Source: Sphingomonas citricola (GTDB lineage: Bacteria > Pseudomonadota > Alphaproteobacteria > Sphingomonadales > Sphingomonadaceae). From it: a stretch of 64,000 nt of DNA. The stretch covers positions 1 to 64,000 of the forward strand of contig NZ_JAHXZM010000007.1 in the NCBI RefSeq assembly GCF_019429535.1. Direction: 5' to 3'. Under the pieces are notes generated by a model. It worked only from the letters and a program-made list of their open reading frames with translations, was not told the origin of the DNA and ran no database searches. The position numbers were made by a program, and so were the translations under genes. Shown here piece after piece: positions 34,373-43,972 of this stretch. How positions within the stretch are numbered: the first letter of the stretch is position 1; the number at the start of each line of letters is the position of its first letter.

Positions 34373-35103
34373 CGCGCGCGCGCGTTCCAGCGCTCGACAT
34401 CCTCGGGCCGGTCGATCTCGACCCAGCCGCCGCTTTCCTCGACGATCGCGTGGACCGCGCCCTGGCGTGCGAGCGCGGCGACGACGTCGTGGTGATAAGC
34501 GTTGATCCCGTCGCCCGCACCCTCGGGCCCCGCGATCACGCGGTCGAGCACGGGGCGGTAGCCGCTCTGCGCGCCCGCGACGACGACGCCGAGCGAGCGG
34601 TGCGTCGCCTGCTCGGGCGGCAGCGCCTTCGACACCGCGGTGACGCGGTCGCCCGCGACGTGGACGAGCATGTCGTCGGTGTCGGCCCGCGCGATCGGTT
34701 CGACCACCAGCCCGACGCCGGCGCGGTCGTATTCGCCGTCGTGCGCCAACGCGCGCGCGAGGATCGTGCCCGTCAGTGTCGTGTCGCCGTTCAGGAGGCA
34801 GAAGGCGTCGCCCAGCATGTCGCGTGCCGCCCAGACGCTGCCGATGCTGCTCGACACCGCCCAGAACGGATTGAAGCGCAACGTGACGGCGAGCGGCGGG
34901 CGATGCGTGGCGAGGTGCGCGCCAACCTGATCGTGGCGATAGCCCGCGACGACAACCGCCTCGCGCACCCCCGCTTCGGCCAAAGCGCCCAGCTGATGGT
35001 CGAGGATCGCGCGCCCGCCGACGGGCACGAGGCATTTTGGCATCAGATCGGTCAGCGGCAACAGCCGCGAGCCGCGCCCGGCGCTAAGGATGATCGCGCG
35101 CAT
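34369..35103 (-). CDS. sugar/alcohol-phosphate NTP transferase (LicC-like)
   Basis: The 244-residue protein has the full nucleotidyltransferase loop LSAGRGSRLLPLT, a Lys in PKCLVPVGG, and CLLNGDTTL with the metal-binding Asp. It resembles phosphocholine cytidylyltransferase LicC and related CTP-using enzymes, so it may make a CDP-alcohol for the two downstream transferases. The ATG at 35103 overlaps the phosphatase stop as TGATG; a TTG one codon earlier is possible. Confidence 0.82.
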   Translation of the reverse strand: MRAIILSAGRGSRLLPLTDLMPKCLVPVGGRAILDHQLGALAEAGVREAVVVAGYRHDQVGAHLATHRPPLAVTLRFNPFWAVSSSIGSVWAARDMLGDAFCLLNGDTTLTGTILARALAHDGEYDRAGVGLVVEPIARADTDDMLVHVAGDRVTAVSKALPPEQATHRSLGVVVAGAQSGYRPVLDRVIAGPEGAGDGINAYHHDVVAALARQGAVHAIVEESGGWVEIDRPEDVERWNARAR

Positions 35104-35777
35104 CAATGTGTCCAGTCAAGGATCGGCCAGCCGTTCGCCCGTGCCAGCGTTCGCAGGCGGCGGTCGGGGTGGACCGCGAAGCCTTCGTCGGCGAAGGCGA
35201 GGCAGGGGGCGTCGGTGGCGTGGTCGGTGTAGAAGCGGACGTGCTGGCGCGCGCGCGGCTCGCTACGATGCCCAAGCCAGTCGGTGATCGCGGCAAGCTT
35301 GGCCGCGCCGTAGACGTTGGCGCCCGACAGGCGGTGGGTGACGGCACCGTCGGGCGCGGACGCCGCCTCGGTCGCGATCACGTCGGCGATGCCGAGCCGG
35401 CGCGCGATGTGCGCGGCGTAGAAGCGGTGCGCGGCGGTGGCGAGGACGACGCGGTAACCCGCGGCGCGATCGGCGGCGATGCGTGCGCGCGCACCGGCGC
35501 GGACGTTGCCGCCCAGCTGTCGTTCGGCAAAGGCATCGGCGATCCGCGAAAGGTCATCGGCGGGGATCGCGCCGCCGATCAGCAGGCGGTGCATGACCTC
35601 CTTCAGACGATCGCGCTTCATCACCCCGGCCTTGTGCGCCACCGCAGCGAGCGCGGCGGCGGGGACGAGCGCCAGCCGCCACGGCGCGCGGCGCATCGCC
35701 GCGTGGAGCAGGAACGCGGACCAGGTCGGCGCCCGCGTGATCGTGCGGTCGAGGTCGTAGAACGCGTAGCGCGTCAT
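35103..35777 (-). CDS. HAD-IB phosphatase (SerB/CicA-like)
   Basis: The 224-residue protein has motif I DLDRTIT (nucleophile Asp8, acid Asp10), a helical cap, motif II LATAAHRFYA, and motif III YTDHATDAPCL. HAD-IB members remove phosphate from phosphoserine-like molecules or lipids. The ATG at 35777 places motif I at the front; an in-frame ATG at 35828 would add 17 proline-rich residues. It is the first gene of the run that ends at 28716. Confidence 0.82.
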   Translation of the reverse strand: MTRYAFYDLDRTITRAPTWSAFLLHAAMRRAPWRLALVPAAALAAVAHKAGVMKRDRLKEVMHRLLIGGAIPADDLSRIADAFAERQLGGNVRAGARARIAADRAAGYRVVLATAAHRFYAAHIARRLGIADVIATEAASAPDGAVTHRLSGANVYGAAKLAAITDWLGHRSEPRARQHVRFYTDHATDAPCLAFADEGFAVHPDRRLRTLARANGWPILDWTH

Positions 35778-35905
35778 CCCGGGCGTCGCGGGCAGGGGGC
35801 GTAAGCAGGGTTGGGGGGCAGGCGTCATCGGCGCGCCGGTTTGGCGGCGAAGCTTGGCAGCAGCAAGGCAGCGGCGTGGCGGCCGGGGGCCGGCCCGGCC
35901 CGCCG

Positions 35906-36991
35906 TCAGCGTTCCAGCCGGGTGACGTGCCCCATCTTGCGCCCCGGCCTTGCCTCGCCCTTGCCGTAGAGGTGGAGATGGGTGCGCGGTGCGGCGACCA
36001 GCTCGCTCCAGCGCTGCCACTCGTCGCCGATCAGATTCTCCATCACGATTGCGGGCGCGGTCAGCGCGGTGTCGCCGAGCGGCAGGCCGCAGATCGCGCG
36101 GACGTGGTTGGCGAATTGCGAGGTTTCCGCACCTTCGATCGTCCAATGGCCCGAATTGTGGACACGCGGCGCCATCTCGTTGAAGACGGGGCCGTCGGAA
36201 CCAGCGAAATATTCGCAGGTGAGCACGCCGACGTGACCCAGCGCGTCGGCGATGCGGCCCGTCAGCGCCGCCGCCTCGGTCCATTGCCGCGCGATCTCGG
36301 GCGGCGCGGGGACGCTCGAGCGGTGGAGGATCGCGTCGCGATGCTCGTTCCACGGCGGGGGATAGCTGGTGATCGTGCCGTCGATGCCGCGGACGAGCAG
36401 GATCGAAAACTCGTGGGTGAAGGTAACGAACGCCTCGAGGATCGCGGGGCCGCCGATCGACTCCCACGCGGCGTCGGCATCGGCGGCGTCGTTGATCCGC
36501 GTCTGGCCTTTCCCGTCATAGCCGAAGCGCGTGGTCTTGAGCACCGCGGGCGTGCCGATCGCCGCGAGTGCGGTGTCGAGCTCCGCGCGCGAGTTGACCG
36601 CCTGCCAGTGTGCGGGGCGGCCACCGACGTCCTCGACGAAGCGTTTTTCCGCCACGCGGTCCTGCGCGACCGCGAGGCTTTTGGGGGGCGGATAGACGGG
36701 GACCCGCTCGGCCAACCACTCGACGGGGGCGACCGCGATGTTCTCGAACTCGTAGGTGACGACGTCGCATTGCGCGGCGAAGTCGGCGAGCACGACCTTG
36801 TTGTGATAATCGGCGCGCGTCAGGCTGGAGGCGGTCTGCGCGGCGACGCTCTCGCGGTCGGGGGCGAGGACGTGGGTGCGGTAGCCGAGCTGCGCGGCGG
36901 CAACCGCGATCATGCGTCCCAACTGCCCGCCACCCAGGATGCCGATGGTGCCGCCGGGGGCGAGCGGGCGGTCGAGCTGGGCGAGCGGCAT
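35906..36991 (-). CDS. purK: N5-carboxyaminoimidazole ribonucleotide synthase
   Basis: PurK uses ATP and bicarbonate to carboxylate aminoimidazole ribonucleotide in purine synthesis. The 361-residue length is normal. ATP-grasp features are clear: GILGGGQLGRMI at the front, TTRFGYDGKGQ near 160, ILEAFVTFTHEFS, and FNEMAPRVHNSGHWT for metal binding. It begins 23 bases after purE on the same strand, the usual purEK order. Confidence 0.97.
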   Translation of the reverse strand: MPLAQLDRPLAPGGTIGILGGGQLGRMIAVAAAQLGYRTHVLAPDRESVAAQTASSLTRADYHNKVVLADFAAQCDVVTYEFENIAVAPVEWLAERVPVYPPPKSLAVAQDRVAEKRFVEDVGGRPAHWQAVNSRAELDTALAAIGTPAVLKTTRFGYDGKGQTRINDAADADAAWESIGGPAILEAFVTFTHEFSILLVRGIDGTITSYPPPWNEHRDAILHRSSVPAPPEIARQWTEAAALTGRIADALGHVGVLTCEYFAGSDGPVFNEMAPRVHNSGHWTIEGAETSQFANHVRAICGLPLGDTALTAPAIVMENLIGDEWQRWSELVAAPRTHLHLYGKGEARPGRKMGHVTRLER

Positions 36992-37014
36992 GATACGTTC
37001 CGTTTGCGGAAGGG

Positions 37015-37488
37015 TCAGGGAGCCTCGGCGACGCCCGCGGTCTGTGCCGCGCGCCAGGCCTGGAGACGGAGCGACAGCGCGTCGTCGGCGAGCGCGAGGA
37101 TCGCGGCGGCGAGCAGCGCGGCGTTGATCGCGCCCGCGCGGCCGATCGCGAGTGTGCCGACGGGAATGCCGCCGGGCATCTGCACGATCGACATCAGGCT
37201 ATCCATGCCCTTCAGCGCTTTGGATTCGACGGGCACGCCGAGCACGGGGAGGTGCGTCATCGACGCTGCCATGCCGGGCAGGTGCGCCGCGCCGCCCGCA
37301 CCCGCGATGACGACCTTGAGGCCGCAGTCGGCGGCGCCGGTCGCGTAATCGTACAGCCGCTGCGGGGTGCGGTGCGCGGAGACGACGCGGACCTCGTGCG
37401 CGACGCCCAATGCGTCGAGCGTCTCGGCCGCGTGCCGCATCGTGTCCCAGTCGGACGTCGAGCCCATGATGATGCCGACCTGCGTCAT
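37015..37488 (-). CDS. purE: N5-CAIR mutase
   Basis: PurE converts the PurK product to 4-carboxyaminoimidazole ribonucleotide. The 157-residue protein has [24 protein letters not shown] with the catalytic His, and [12 protein letters not shown]. The ATG at 37488 gives the standard N-terminus; a TTG at 37524 in frame lies within a hairpin and is rejected. Confidence 0.96.
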   Translation of the reverse strand: MTQVGIIMGSTSDWDTMRHAAETLDALGVAHEVRVVSAHRTPQRLYDYATGAADCGLKVVIAGAGGAAHLPGMAASMTHLPVLGVPVESKALKGMDSLMSIVQMPGGIPVGTLAIGRAGAINAALLAAAILALADDALSLRLQAWRAAQTAGVAEAP

Positions 37489-37514
37489 GCGGGCGGGCGT
37501 AACCGCGCTGGCGC

Positions 37515-37533
37515 GGGAGGGCAATGCCCTCCC
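37515..37533 (-). terminator. hairpin upstream of purE, downstream of another gene
   Basis: GGGAGGGC and GCCCTCCC pair around three bases, just 6 bases beyond the stop of the LLM oxidoreductase gene at 37540. It would separate that gene from purEK. No T-tract is seen. Confidence 0.45.
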
Positions 37534-37539
37534 GGTCGG

Positions 37540-38538
37540 TCAGGCGGCTTGGCGTAACTCCGCCATCGCGTCGGCGGTGAGCGTGAGCGAATGCTTGCGC
37601 GCGTCATGATCGTGGATCGCGCTGGTTAGCATCACCTCGTCGACTTGCGTGCGCTGAACGAAGGCGGCGATGCCGCGCGCGACCTCGTCGCGGGTGCCGA
37701 TCGCGGAGCAGGACAGGACGTTGTCGAGCATCGCGGCGTGGGCGGGCGGCAGGCTGGCGCGGTAGTTCGCGACCGGGGGCTTCATCAGCCCGGGCGTGCC
37801 GGTGCGCAGCGCGATGAACGACTGCTGCTGCGAACTGGCGAGGTACTCGGCCTCGTCGTGGGTGTCGGCGGCGAAGACGTTGAACCCGGCCATCGCATAG
37901 GGCCGCGCGAGCTGGGCCGACGGGCGGAAATCGCGGCGGTAGATCGCGAGTGCGGCATCGAGCGCGTCGGGAGCGAAGTGCGAGGCGAAGGCGTAGGGAA
38001 GCCCCAGGATCGCGGCGAGCTGCGCGCCGAAGGTGCTGGAGCCGAGGATCCACATCTCAGGGGTAGCACCCGCGCCGGGCGTCGCGGAGATGCCGGTGCG
38101 GCCGTCGTCGGCGAAATAGCTTTGAAGTTCGACCACGTCGTTGGGAAACTGATTGGCGTCGCTGGCGAGGTTGCGGCGCAGCGCATGCGCGACGCGTTGG
38201 TCGCTGCCGGGCGCGCGCCCGAGCCCCAGATCGATGCGGCCGGGGTAGAGTGCGTCGAGCGTGCCGAACTGTTCGGCGATCTGCAGCGGCGCGGAATTGG
38301 GCAGCATGATGCCGCCCGCGCCGACGCGGATGTGCTCCGTCGCGCCCGCGACATGCGCGATCACGACCGCGGTCGCGGCGGAGGCGATCCCCTTCATCCC
38401 GTGGTGTTCGGCCACCCAGTAACGGTTGAAGCCGAGCGTCTCGGCGTGGCGCGCGAGATCGGCGGCGTTCGCGAGCGACTGCGACACGGTGCCGCCTTCG
38501 ACGACGGGGACGAGATCGAGAAGCGAATATAGGGTCAT
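37540..38538 (-). CDS. LLM-class flavin-dependent oxidoreductase
   Basis: The 332-residue protein is a bacterial luciferase-like monooxygenase of the YhbW type: [31 protein letters not shown], and [10 protein letters not shown] for flavin binding. It would use reduced FMN supplied by a separate reductase. The substrate is not known. The ATG at 38538 starts at the first barrel strand; there is no clear ribosome site. It diverges from the nucleotidase-dapD pair. Confidence 0.87.
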   Translation of the reverse strand: MTLYSLLDLVPVVEGGTVSQSLANAADLARHAETLGFNRYWVAEHHGMKGIASAATAVVIAHVAGATEHIRVGAGGIMLPNSAPLQIAEQFGTLDALYPGRIDLGLGRAPGSDQRVAHALRRNLASDANQFPNDVVELQSYFADDGRTGISATPGAGATPEMWILGSSTFGAQLAAILGLPYAFASHFAPDALDAALAIYRRDFRPSAQLARPYAMAGFNVFAADTHDEAEYLASSQQQSFIALRTGTPGLMKPPVANYRASLPPAHAAMLDNVLSCSAIGTRDEVARGIAAFVQRTQVDEVMLTSAIHDHDARKHSLTLTADAMAELRQAA

Positions 38539-38653
38539 GGAAAAGGAGATGGGGTCGCCGCCGGCGTCGCGCCAGGCAGGTGAGCTTGGTGCGCGCACAG
38601 CCCAGCTTGGGACAGGCTTTGACCTGCCGGCCAACCAGACTACAGCCGCGGCG

Positions 38654-39319
38654 ATGCCGCCCGAACTCGTCCATATCGACACGTGGTTGTTCGACCTCGA
38701 CAACACGCTTTATCCCGCCTCGGCCAATCTGTTCGCGCTTATCGACCGGCGGATGACCGCGTTCATCGCCGACCTGCTGTCGCTCGATCTCGTCGAGGCG
38801 CACCGCGTGCAGAAGGCCTATTTCCTCGGCCATGGCACGACGCTTGCCGGATTGATGGCGGAGCATGAGGTCGATCCGGCGGCGTTCCTCTCCTACGTCC
38901 ACGATATCGAGATGGACGTGCTGGAGGCGAACGCGCCGATGGCGGCCGCGCTCACGAAGCTGCCGGGGCGCAAGATCGTCTTCACCAACGGCGACAAGCC
39001 TTACGCGCTGAAGGTGCTCGACCGGCTGGGGCTGGGGGAGAGTTTCGAGGCGGTCCACGACATTCACGCGATGGATCTGGTGCCCAAGCCCGCGCCCGCG
39101 GCCTATGCCGGCATCTGCGCCGCGCTCGATATCGATCCGACCACCGCGCTGTTCGTCGAGGACATGGCGCGCAACCTGAAACCCGCCAAGGCGATCGGCA
39201 TGACGACGGTGTGGGTCGACAATGGCAGCGAGCAGGACCACGACGCCGACCGCAGCTACGTCGACATCCGCGTCACCGACGTGACCCAGTGGCTCAACCA
39301 GATCACGGAGACCCTATGA
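38654..39319 (+). CDS. HAD-family pyrimidine 5'-nucleotidase
   Basis: The 221-residue HAD protein has motif [10 protein letters not shown], motif II VFTNGD, a Lys in VPKPAP, and motif [13 protein letters not shown], as in the Sdt1/PyrN-type nucleotidases. It likely dephosphorylates pyrimidine monophosphates, though the group is broad. The ATG at 38654 is used; upstream open frame runs into the promoter region. Its stop overlaps the dapD start as ATGA. Confidence 0.83.
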   Translation: MPPELVHIDTWLFDLDNTLYPASANLFALIDRRMTAFIADLLSLDLVEAHRVQKAYFLGHGTTLAGLMAEHEVDPAAFLSYVHDIEMDVLEANAPMAAALTKLPGRKIVFTNGDKPYALKVLDRLGLGESFEAVHDIHAMDLVPKPAPAAYAGICAALDIDPTTALFVEDMARNLKPAKAIGMTTVWVDNGSEQDHDADRSYVDIRVTDVTQWLNQITETL

Positions 39320-40152
39320 CCGACCCGAGGACCGATCTCGCGCAGACCATCGACACCGCGTGGGACAACCGCGCCGAGATCGGTTTGACCACCACCGGCG
39401 CGGTGCGCGAGGCGGTGAACGAGGCGCTGGCGCTGCTCGACGCCGGCACCGCGCGCGTTGCAGAGCCGGACGGTAACGGCTGGCGCGTCAATCAGTGGTT
39501 GAAGAAGGCGGTGCTGCTGAGCTTCCGCCTGAACGACAATGCGCTGATCGACAACGGGCCCGGGCAGGGTCACTGGTTCGACAAGGTGCCGTCGAAATTC
39601 TCGGGCTGGAGCGAGGAGCAGTTCCGCACGGCCGGCTTCCGCGCAGTGCCGGGCAGCGTGGTGAGGCGCGGTGCCTATGTCGGCAAGGGAGCGATCCTGA
39701 TGCCGAGCTTCGTCAACATCGGCGCCTATGTCGGCGAGGGCACGATGGTCGACACCTGGGCGACCGTGGGAAGCTGCGCGCAGATCGGCAAAAACGTCCA
39801 TCTGTCGGGCGGGGTCGGGATCGGCGGCGTGCTCGAGCCGCTGCAGGCCGATCCGGTCATCATCGGCGACGGCGCGTTCATCGGCGCGCGGTCCGAGGTC
39901 GCGGAGGGCGTTCGCGTCGGCGAGGGCGCGGTGCTGTCGATGGGGGTGTATCTGGGCAAGTCGACGCGGATCATCGACCGCGCGACCGGCGAGACCTTTT
40001 ACGGCAAAGTGCCGCCTTATTCGGTCGTGGTCGCGGGGTCGGCACCGTCGTCCACGGGCCAGGGGCCGAACCTTTATTGCGCGGTGATCGTCAAGCGCGT
40101 CGACGCGCAGACGCGCGAGAAGACCGGGATCAACGAGCTGCTGCGCGACTGA
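39316..40152 (+). CDS. dapD: tetrahydrodipicolinate N-succinyltransferase
   Basis: DapD succinylates tetrahydrodipicolinate in lysine and diaminopimelate synthesis. The 278-residue protein has the N-terminal helical domain and a left-handed beta helix of hexapeptide repeats ([20 protein letters not shown]), with [15 protein letters not shown] around the active site. GGAG lies 6 bases before the ATG, which overlaps the nucleotidase stop. Confidence 0.96.
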   Translation: MTDPRTDLAQTIDTAWDNRAEIGLTTTGAVREAVNEALALLDAGTARVAEPDGNGWRVNQWLKKAVLLSFRLNDNALIDNGPGQGHWFDKVPSKFSGWSEEQFRTAGFRAVPGSVVRRGAYVGKGAILMPSFVNIGAYVGEGTMVDTWATVGSCAQIGKNVHLSGGVGIGGVLEPLQADPVIIGDGAFIGARSEVAEGVRVGEGAVLSMGVYLGKSTRIIDRATGETFYGKVPPYSVVVAGSAPSSTGQGPNLYCAVIVKRVDAQTREKTGINELLRD

Positions 40153-40217
40153 AGCGATCCGATCGACATGACGGTTGATCGGGGTTTGACGCATGACGGC
40201 GACGAAGGTGTGAGCTG

Positions 40218-41711
40218 ATGGGGGCAGTGGAGCGGCGCGCGCACTGGTGGTCGACGGTGGGGGCGGTGGCGGTCGTGTCGCTGGGGTGCGCGACGCCCGC
40301 GATCGCCGCGGCGCAGCAGGTCGACGTCGGCGCGCCCGCACCCGCGCCCGATGCCAACAATACGCAGGTGCCCGCCCCCAAGGCCGCCGACGATGCGGTG
40401 ACCGAGCAGGCGCCGACCGGATCGGTGACCGACACTCAGCACCGCGTGCGCAGCCGCGTCGGCCCGGTGCGCGACACGTCGCCGTCCGCGCTGATCGGCG
40501 ACACGCAGGGCAGCCCGCCCCCCGGGCTGATCGGCGACTGGCAGAAGATCCGCTCGCGACTGGGCGAAGGCGGCATCGGCCTGTCGGCGCGCTACGCCTC
40601 GGAAAGCGGGTATAATGTCGCGGGCGGTGAGCGGAAATTGTGGCGCGAGACGGGGCAGCTCGACGCGGGCGTGCTGCTCGACCTCGAGAAAGTGGCGGGA
40701 TTGCAGGGCGGCGCGTTCCAGGCGACCGTGACGTGGCGGCGCGGGCGCGACCTGGGGGCGGACGCGGGGCTGGGGACGCTGCAACAGGTGCAGGAAGTCT
40801 ATGGCCGCGGGCAGACGGTCAGGCTGACGCAATTCTGGTACGAGCAGCGGATCGGCGAGCGCGTGGAGGTGAAGCTCGGGCGCACCAACCCGGGCGAGGA
40901 TTTCGCGGTCTTCTCGTGCCATTTCCAGAACCTGAGCTTCTGCGGCGCGCAGCCGGGCAATCTGAACGGCGATTACTGGCAGAACTGGCCGGTCGGGCAA
41001 TGGGGGGCACGCGTGCGCGTCGATCTGCCGGGCGACCTGTACGTCGCGAGCGCGGTGTACGAGGTCAACCCGCGCAACCTCGACGACAATTTCTTCCTGT
41101 GGCGCCTCCACGGTGCGACGGGGGTGCTGATCCCCGCCGAGCTCGGCTGGGTGCGCGGCGGCGATGGCGGGTCGGTGGGTTCGTACAAGGTCGGCGGCTG
41201 GCTCTCGACCGCGGACGGTGACGACGTGCTGCTCGACCGCAACCGCGGCGCATCGGTGGTGACGGGCGTCTCGCCGCTGCGCCGGTCGAGCCGGTACGGC
41301 GTCTATGTCGCGGTGCAGCAGCAGGTCACCGGTCAATCGAAGGATGGCAAGTCGCTGGCCGGGTTGAACGTGTTCCTGAACGTGACGCAGGCCGACCGGA
41401 AGACCTCGGTGACCGACAACCAGGTGTCGGCCGGATTATTCTACAAGGGGCTGTTCCCCGCGCTGCCGGGCGACGTGCTGGGGTTCGCGGTGGCGCGCAC
41501 CAACGTCAACGGGCGCGCGGCGCGGGGCGACACACTGATCCCCGGCACGCCGGTGCGCGACGCGGAATATGCGAGCGAGCTATACTACAGCCTGCACCCG
41601 CTCGACTGGCTGGAGCTGCAGCCCAACGTCCAGTACATCCACCACCCCGGCGGCATCCGCGCGGCCGACGACGTCGCGGTGCTGGGGCTGAAGGCGGCGC
41701 TGGTGCTGTAA
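40218..41711 (+). CDS. OprB-family carbohydrate-selective porin
   Basis: The 497-residue protein has a signal peptide (about 1-31, ending AIAAA), a low-complexity Ala/Pro segment to about 75, then a beta barrel with the OprB pattern: GLIGDWQKIRSRLGEGGIGL, FWYEQRIGERVEVKLGR and the closing ELYYSLHPLDWLELQPNVQYI. It would let sugars pass the outer membrane. It stands alone in front of glpX, so a link to sugar use is possible. Confidence 0.88.
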   Translation: MGAVERRAHWWSTVGAVAVVSLGCATPAIAAAQQVDVGAPAPAPDANNTQVPAPKAADDAVTEQAPTGSVTDTQHRVRSRVGPVRDTSPSALIGDTQGSPPPGLIGDWQKIRSRLGEGGIGLSARYASESGYNVAGGERKLWRETGQLDAGVLLDLEKVAGLQGGAFQATVTWRRGRDLGADAGLGTLQQVQEVYGRGQTVRLTQFWYEQRIGERVEVKLGRTNPGEDFAVFSCHFQNLSFCGAQPGNLNGDYWQNWPVGQWGARVRVDLPGDLYVASAVYEVNPRNLDDNFFLWRLHGATGVLIPAELGWVRGGDGGSVGSYKVGGWLSTADGDDVLLDRNRGASVVTGVSPLRRSSRYGVYVAVQQQVTGQSKDGKSLAGLNVFLNVTQADRKTSVTDNQVSAGLFYKGLFPALPGDVLGFAVARTNVNGRAARGDTLIPGTPVRDAEYASELYYSLHPLDWLELQPNVQYIHHPGGIRAADDVAVLGLKAALVL

Positions 41712-41810
41712 GGGGCGCTGTAAGGATGCGCCGCATCGGTGCGGCACCGTGCCTCGACACCGTCACGCAAGCCCCCTATCGCGGCGCAAAGATTAGGTAA
41801 GGGGATATAC

Positions 41811-42776
41811 ATGACGGCTGCCTCCAAGGTGCTCGACCGCGTGCTCGTGCTCGAGATGGTGCGCGTGACCGAGGCGGCGGCGATCGCCGCGTCGACGCTG
41901 ACCGGGCGCGGGGACGAGAAGGCGGCCGATGCCGCCGCGGTCGAGGCGATGCGCGCGGCGCTGAACGAACTCGACATGGACGGCACCGTGGTGATCGGCG
42001 AGGGCGAGCGCGACGAGGCGCCGATGCTGTTCATCGGCGAGAAGGTCGGCAGCGGTACCGGTCCCGCGATCGACATCGCGCTCGACCCGCTGGAGGGGAC
42101 GACGATCTGCGCGAAATCGGGGCCGAACAGCCTTGCGGTGCTGGCGATTGCGGAGGGCGGCGGGCTGCTCAACGCGCCCGACGTGTACATGGACAAACTG
42201 GCGGTCGGCCCCGGGCTGCCCGACGGCGTCATCGACCTCGACCGGACGCCGACCGAGAACATCGAGGCGATCGCGGCGGCGAAGGGCGTGAAGCCCGCCG
42301 ACATCATCGCATGCGTGCTCGACCGTCCGCGCCACGAGGCGCTGATCGCGGAATTGCGCGGGATCGGTTGCGGCATCGTGCTGATCGGCGACGGCGACGT
42401 CGCGGGCGTGATCGCGACCACCGACCCCGACACGACGATCGACGTCTACATGGGGTCGGGCGGCGCGCCCGAGGGTGTGCTGGCGGCGGCGGCGCTGCGC
42501 TGCGTCGGCGGGCAGTTCAAGGGGCGGCTGTTGTTCCGCAACGACGACGAGCGCGCGCGCGCGGCGAAATGGGGTGTGACCGACCTCGACCGGCAATACG
42601 ACCTGACCGATCTGGCGAAGGGCGACTGCATTTTCGCGGCGACCGGGGTGACCGACGGGTCTTTGCTCGCAGGCGTCAAGCGCCGCGGCAAGGTGATGAC
42701 GACCGAGAGCGTGGTGATGCGCGCCTCGTCGGGCACGGTGCGCTGGGTCAAGGGCGAGCACCGGCTGGAGCGCTGA
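41811..42776 (+). CDS. glpX: class II fructose-1,6-bisphosphatase
   Basis: GlpX removes the 1-phosphate of fructose bisphosphate in gluconeogenesis. The 321-residue protein carries GEGERDEAPML, DIALDPLEGT with the metal-binding Asp residues, and VYMGSGGAPEGVL. AGGGGAT lies 8 bases before the ATG. It sits 99 bases after the porin on the same strand. Confidence 0.96.
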   Translation: MTAASKVLDRVLVLEMVRVTEAAAIAASTLTGRGDEKAADAAAVEAMRAALNELDMDGTVVIGEGERDEAPMLFIGEKVGSGTGPAIDIALDPLEGTTICAKSGPNSLAVLAIAEGGGLLNAPDVYMDKLAVGPGLPDGVIDLDRTPTENIEAIAAAKGVKPADIIACVLDRPRHEALIAELRGIGCGIVLIGDGDVAGVIATTDPDTTIDVYMGSGGAPEGVLAAAALRCVGGQFKGRLLFRNDDERARAAKWGVTDLDRQYDLTDLAKGDCIFAATGVTDGSLLAGVKRRGKVMTTESVVMRASSGTVRWVKGEHRLER

Positions 42777-42882
42777 CGACGCGCGCGTGCGGTGAGCGGG
42801 TGCCGCGCGGGCCGGCGCCGGATGCGTCGGCCGCGTGTCGCGTGAACGCGCGGATGGCTGATCGCGGCCGCGGCCGGCGGGC

Positions 42883-43605
42883 ATGATCGAGCGGTTGTTC
42901 GCCGCCGTGCTGCTCGCACTCGCGCTCGCCGCGTTCGTGCATTTCGCGCGCGGGGGCGAGGTGGGCTTCCCGCCGCCGCACTGGCCGAGCGGGCGCGCGC
43001 GCTATTTCACGCGCGCGGCGTCGCGGATCGCGGTGCTGTTCGGTGCGACGTCGATCCTGTTGCTGGCGGTCGCGGGGCGGATCGACGCGCTGCGCGCGAT
43101 GCCGCGCGCGTTCGCGCCACTGCGGCAGGTGACGGGCGCGGTGCCGCTGGCGGGCGAGACCGCGATGCTGCTCGCGGCGGCGGTGCTGGGCGGGGCGGCG
43201 ATCGGCGCGATCGGCGCGCGGCTGCTGCGACGACGGCTGCAGGTCGGGCGGATCGGCGCGGTGCTGCCACGCGCGCGCAGTGAACTGGGCTGGGGGGTGC
43301 TGCTGTCGCTGGTCGCGGGGGTGAGCGAGGAATTGTTCTTCCGCCTGCTCGTGCCGCTGCTGGCGACGGCGGTGACGGGATCGCCGCTGATCGGTTTCGC
43401 GGCGGCGACATTGCTGTTCGGCGCGGCGCACCGTTACCAGGGGTGGACGGGGGTGGTCGCGACGATGCTGGTCGGCGCGTTGCTCGCCTACGCGTATCTG
43501 CTGACCGCCAGCTTGTGGGTGGCGATCGCGCTGCACGTCTTCATCGACCTGAACGCGTTGGTGCTGCGCCCGGTGCTGAGCGGGCAGGTCCGCCTGCGCA
43601 GGTAA
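42883..43605 (+). CDS. CPBP-family intramembrane metalloprotease
   Basis: The 240-residue protein has about six membrane helices and the three CAAX-protease/bacteriocin-processing motifs: SEELFFR (Glu-Glu-x-x-x-Arg), FGAAHRYQG and HVFIDL. Members cleave within the membrane or protect against bacteriocins; the role here is unknown. The ATG at 42883 lies 106 bases after glpX. A strong hairpin follows the stop. Confidence 0.85.
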   Translation: MIERLFAAVLLALALAAFVHFARGGEVGFPPPHWPSGRARYFTRAASRIAVLFGATSILLLAVAGRIDALRAMPRAFAPLRQVTGAVPLAGETAMLLAAAVLGGAAIGAIGARLLRRRLQVGRIGAVLPRARSELGWGVLLSLVAGVSEELFFRLLVPLLATAVTGSPLIGFAAATLLFGAAHRYQGWTGVVATMLVGALLAYAYLLTASLWVAIALHVFIDLNALVLRPVLSGQVRLRR

Positions 43606-43613
43606 GCGACCAA

Positions 43614-43651
43614 GTCGCCCCGCCCCGCCGACGAGGGCGGAGCGGGGCGAC
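43614..43651 (+). terminator. long hairpin after the CPBP protease gene
   Basis: The arms 43614-43629 and 43636-43651 pair over 16 positions with one mismatch around GACGAG. It begins 9 bases after the stop. It has no T-tract but is very stable. Confidence 0.6.
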
Positions 43652-43972
43652 CTGCTGTCCGTGGGACGCGGATGCGCCCCGATTCGCAGCCATACACGTC
43701 GAAGGTGGATAAAAGATGGCGGGGAGACGGCTCCACGTCCGTGCACGTGTCATGCGCCGACGTGGAGCGTCCCCCGTAGCACCCGAAGCAAAGGGCGTCC
43801 GGGTCGGATGCGACTGTTCCCGAAAGCCGGCAGCAATACAAGGAAACATTCGACCAAGATTTGAGCGGTGCGTGCCACGCCGGGTCGACGGCTCGCGCCC
43901 GATATCGGGGATTGGGGCAGTGCTGCTGACAACGGTGGCATCGCGCGGCGCATCGGCCTAGACGCGCGGGCG
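43652..43972. other. gene-free stretch with a 9-bp inverted repeat
   Basis: No credible gene lies here. CTCCACGTC (43731-43739) and GACGTGGAG (43759-43767) form a perfect inverted repeat with a 19-base spacer that itself contains GTGCAC. TGGATAAAAGATGG just before it is A-rich. It may be a regulator site or RNA hairpin for the downstream transporter. Confidence 0.45.
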
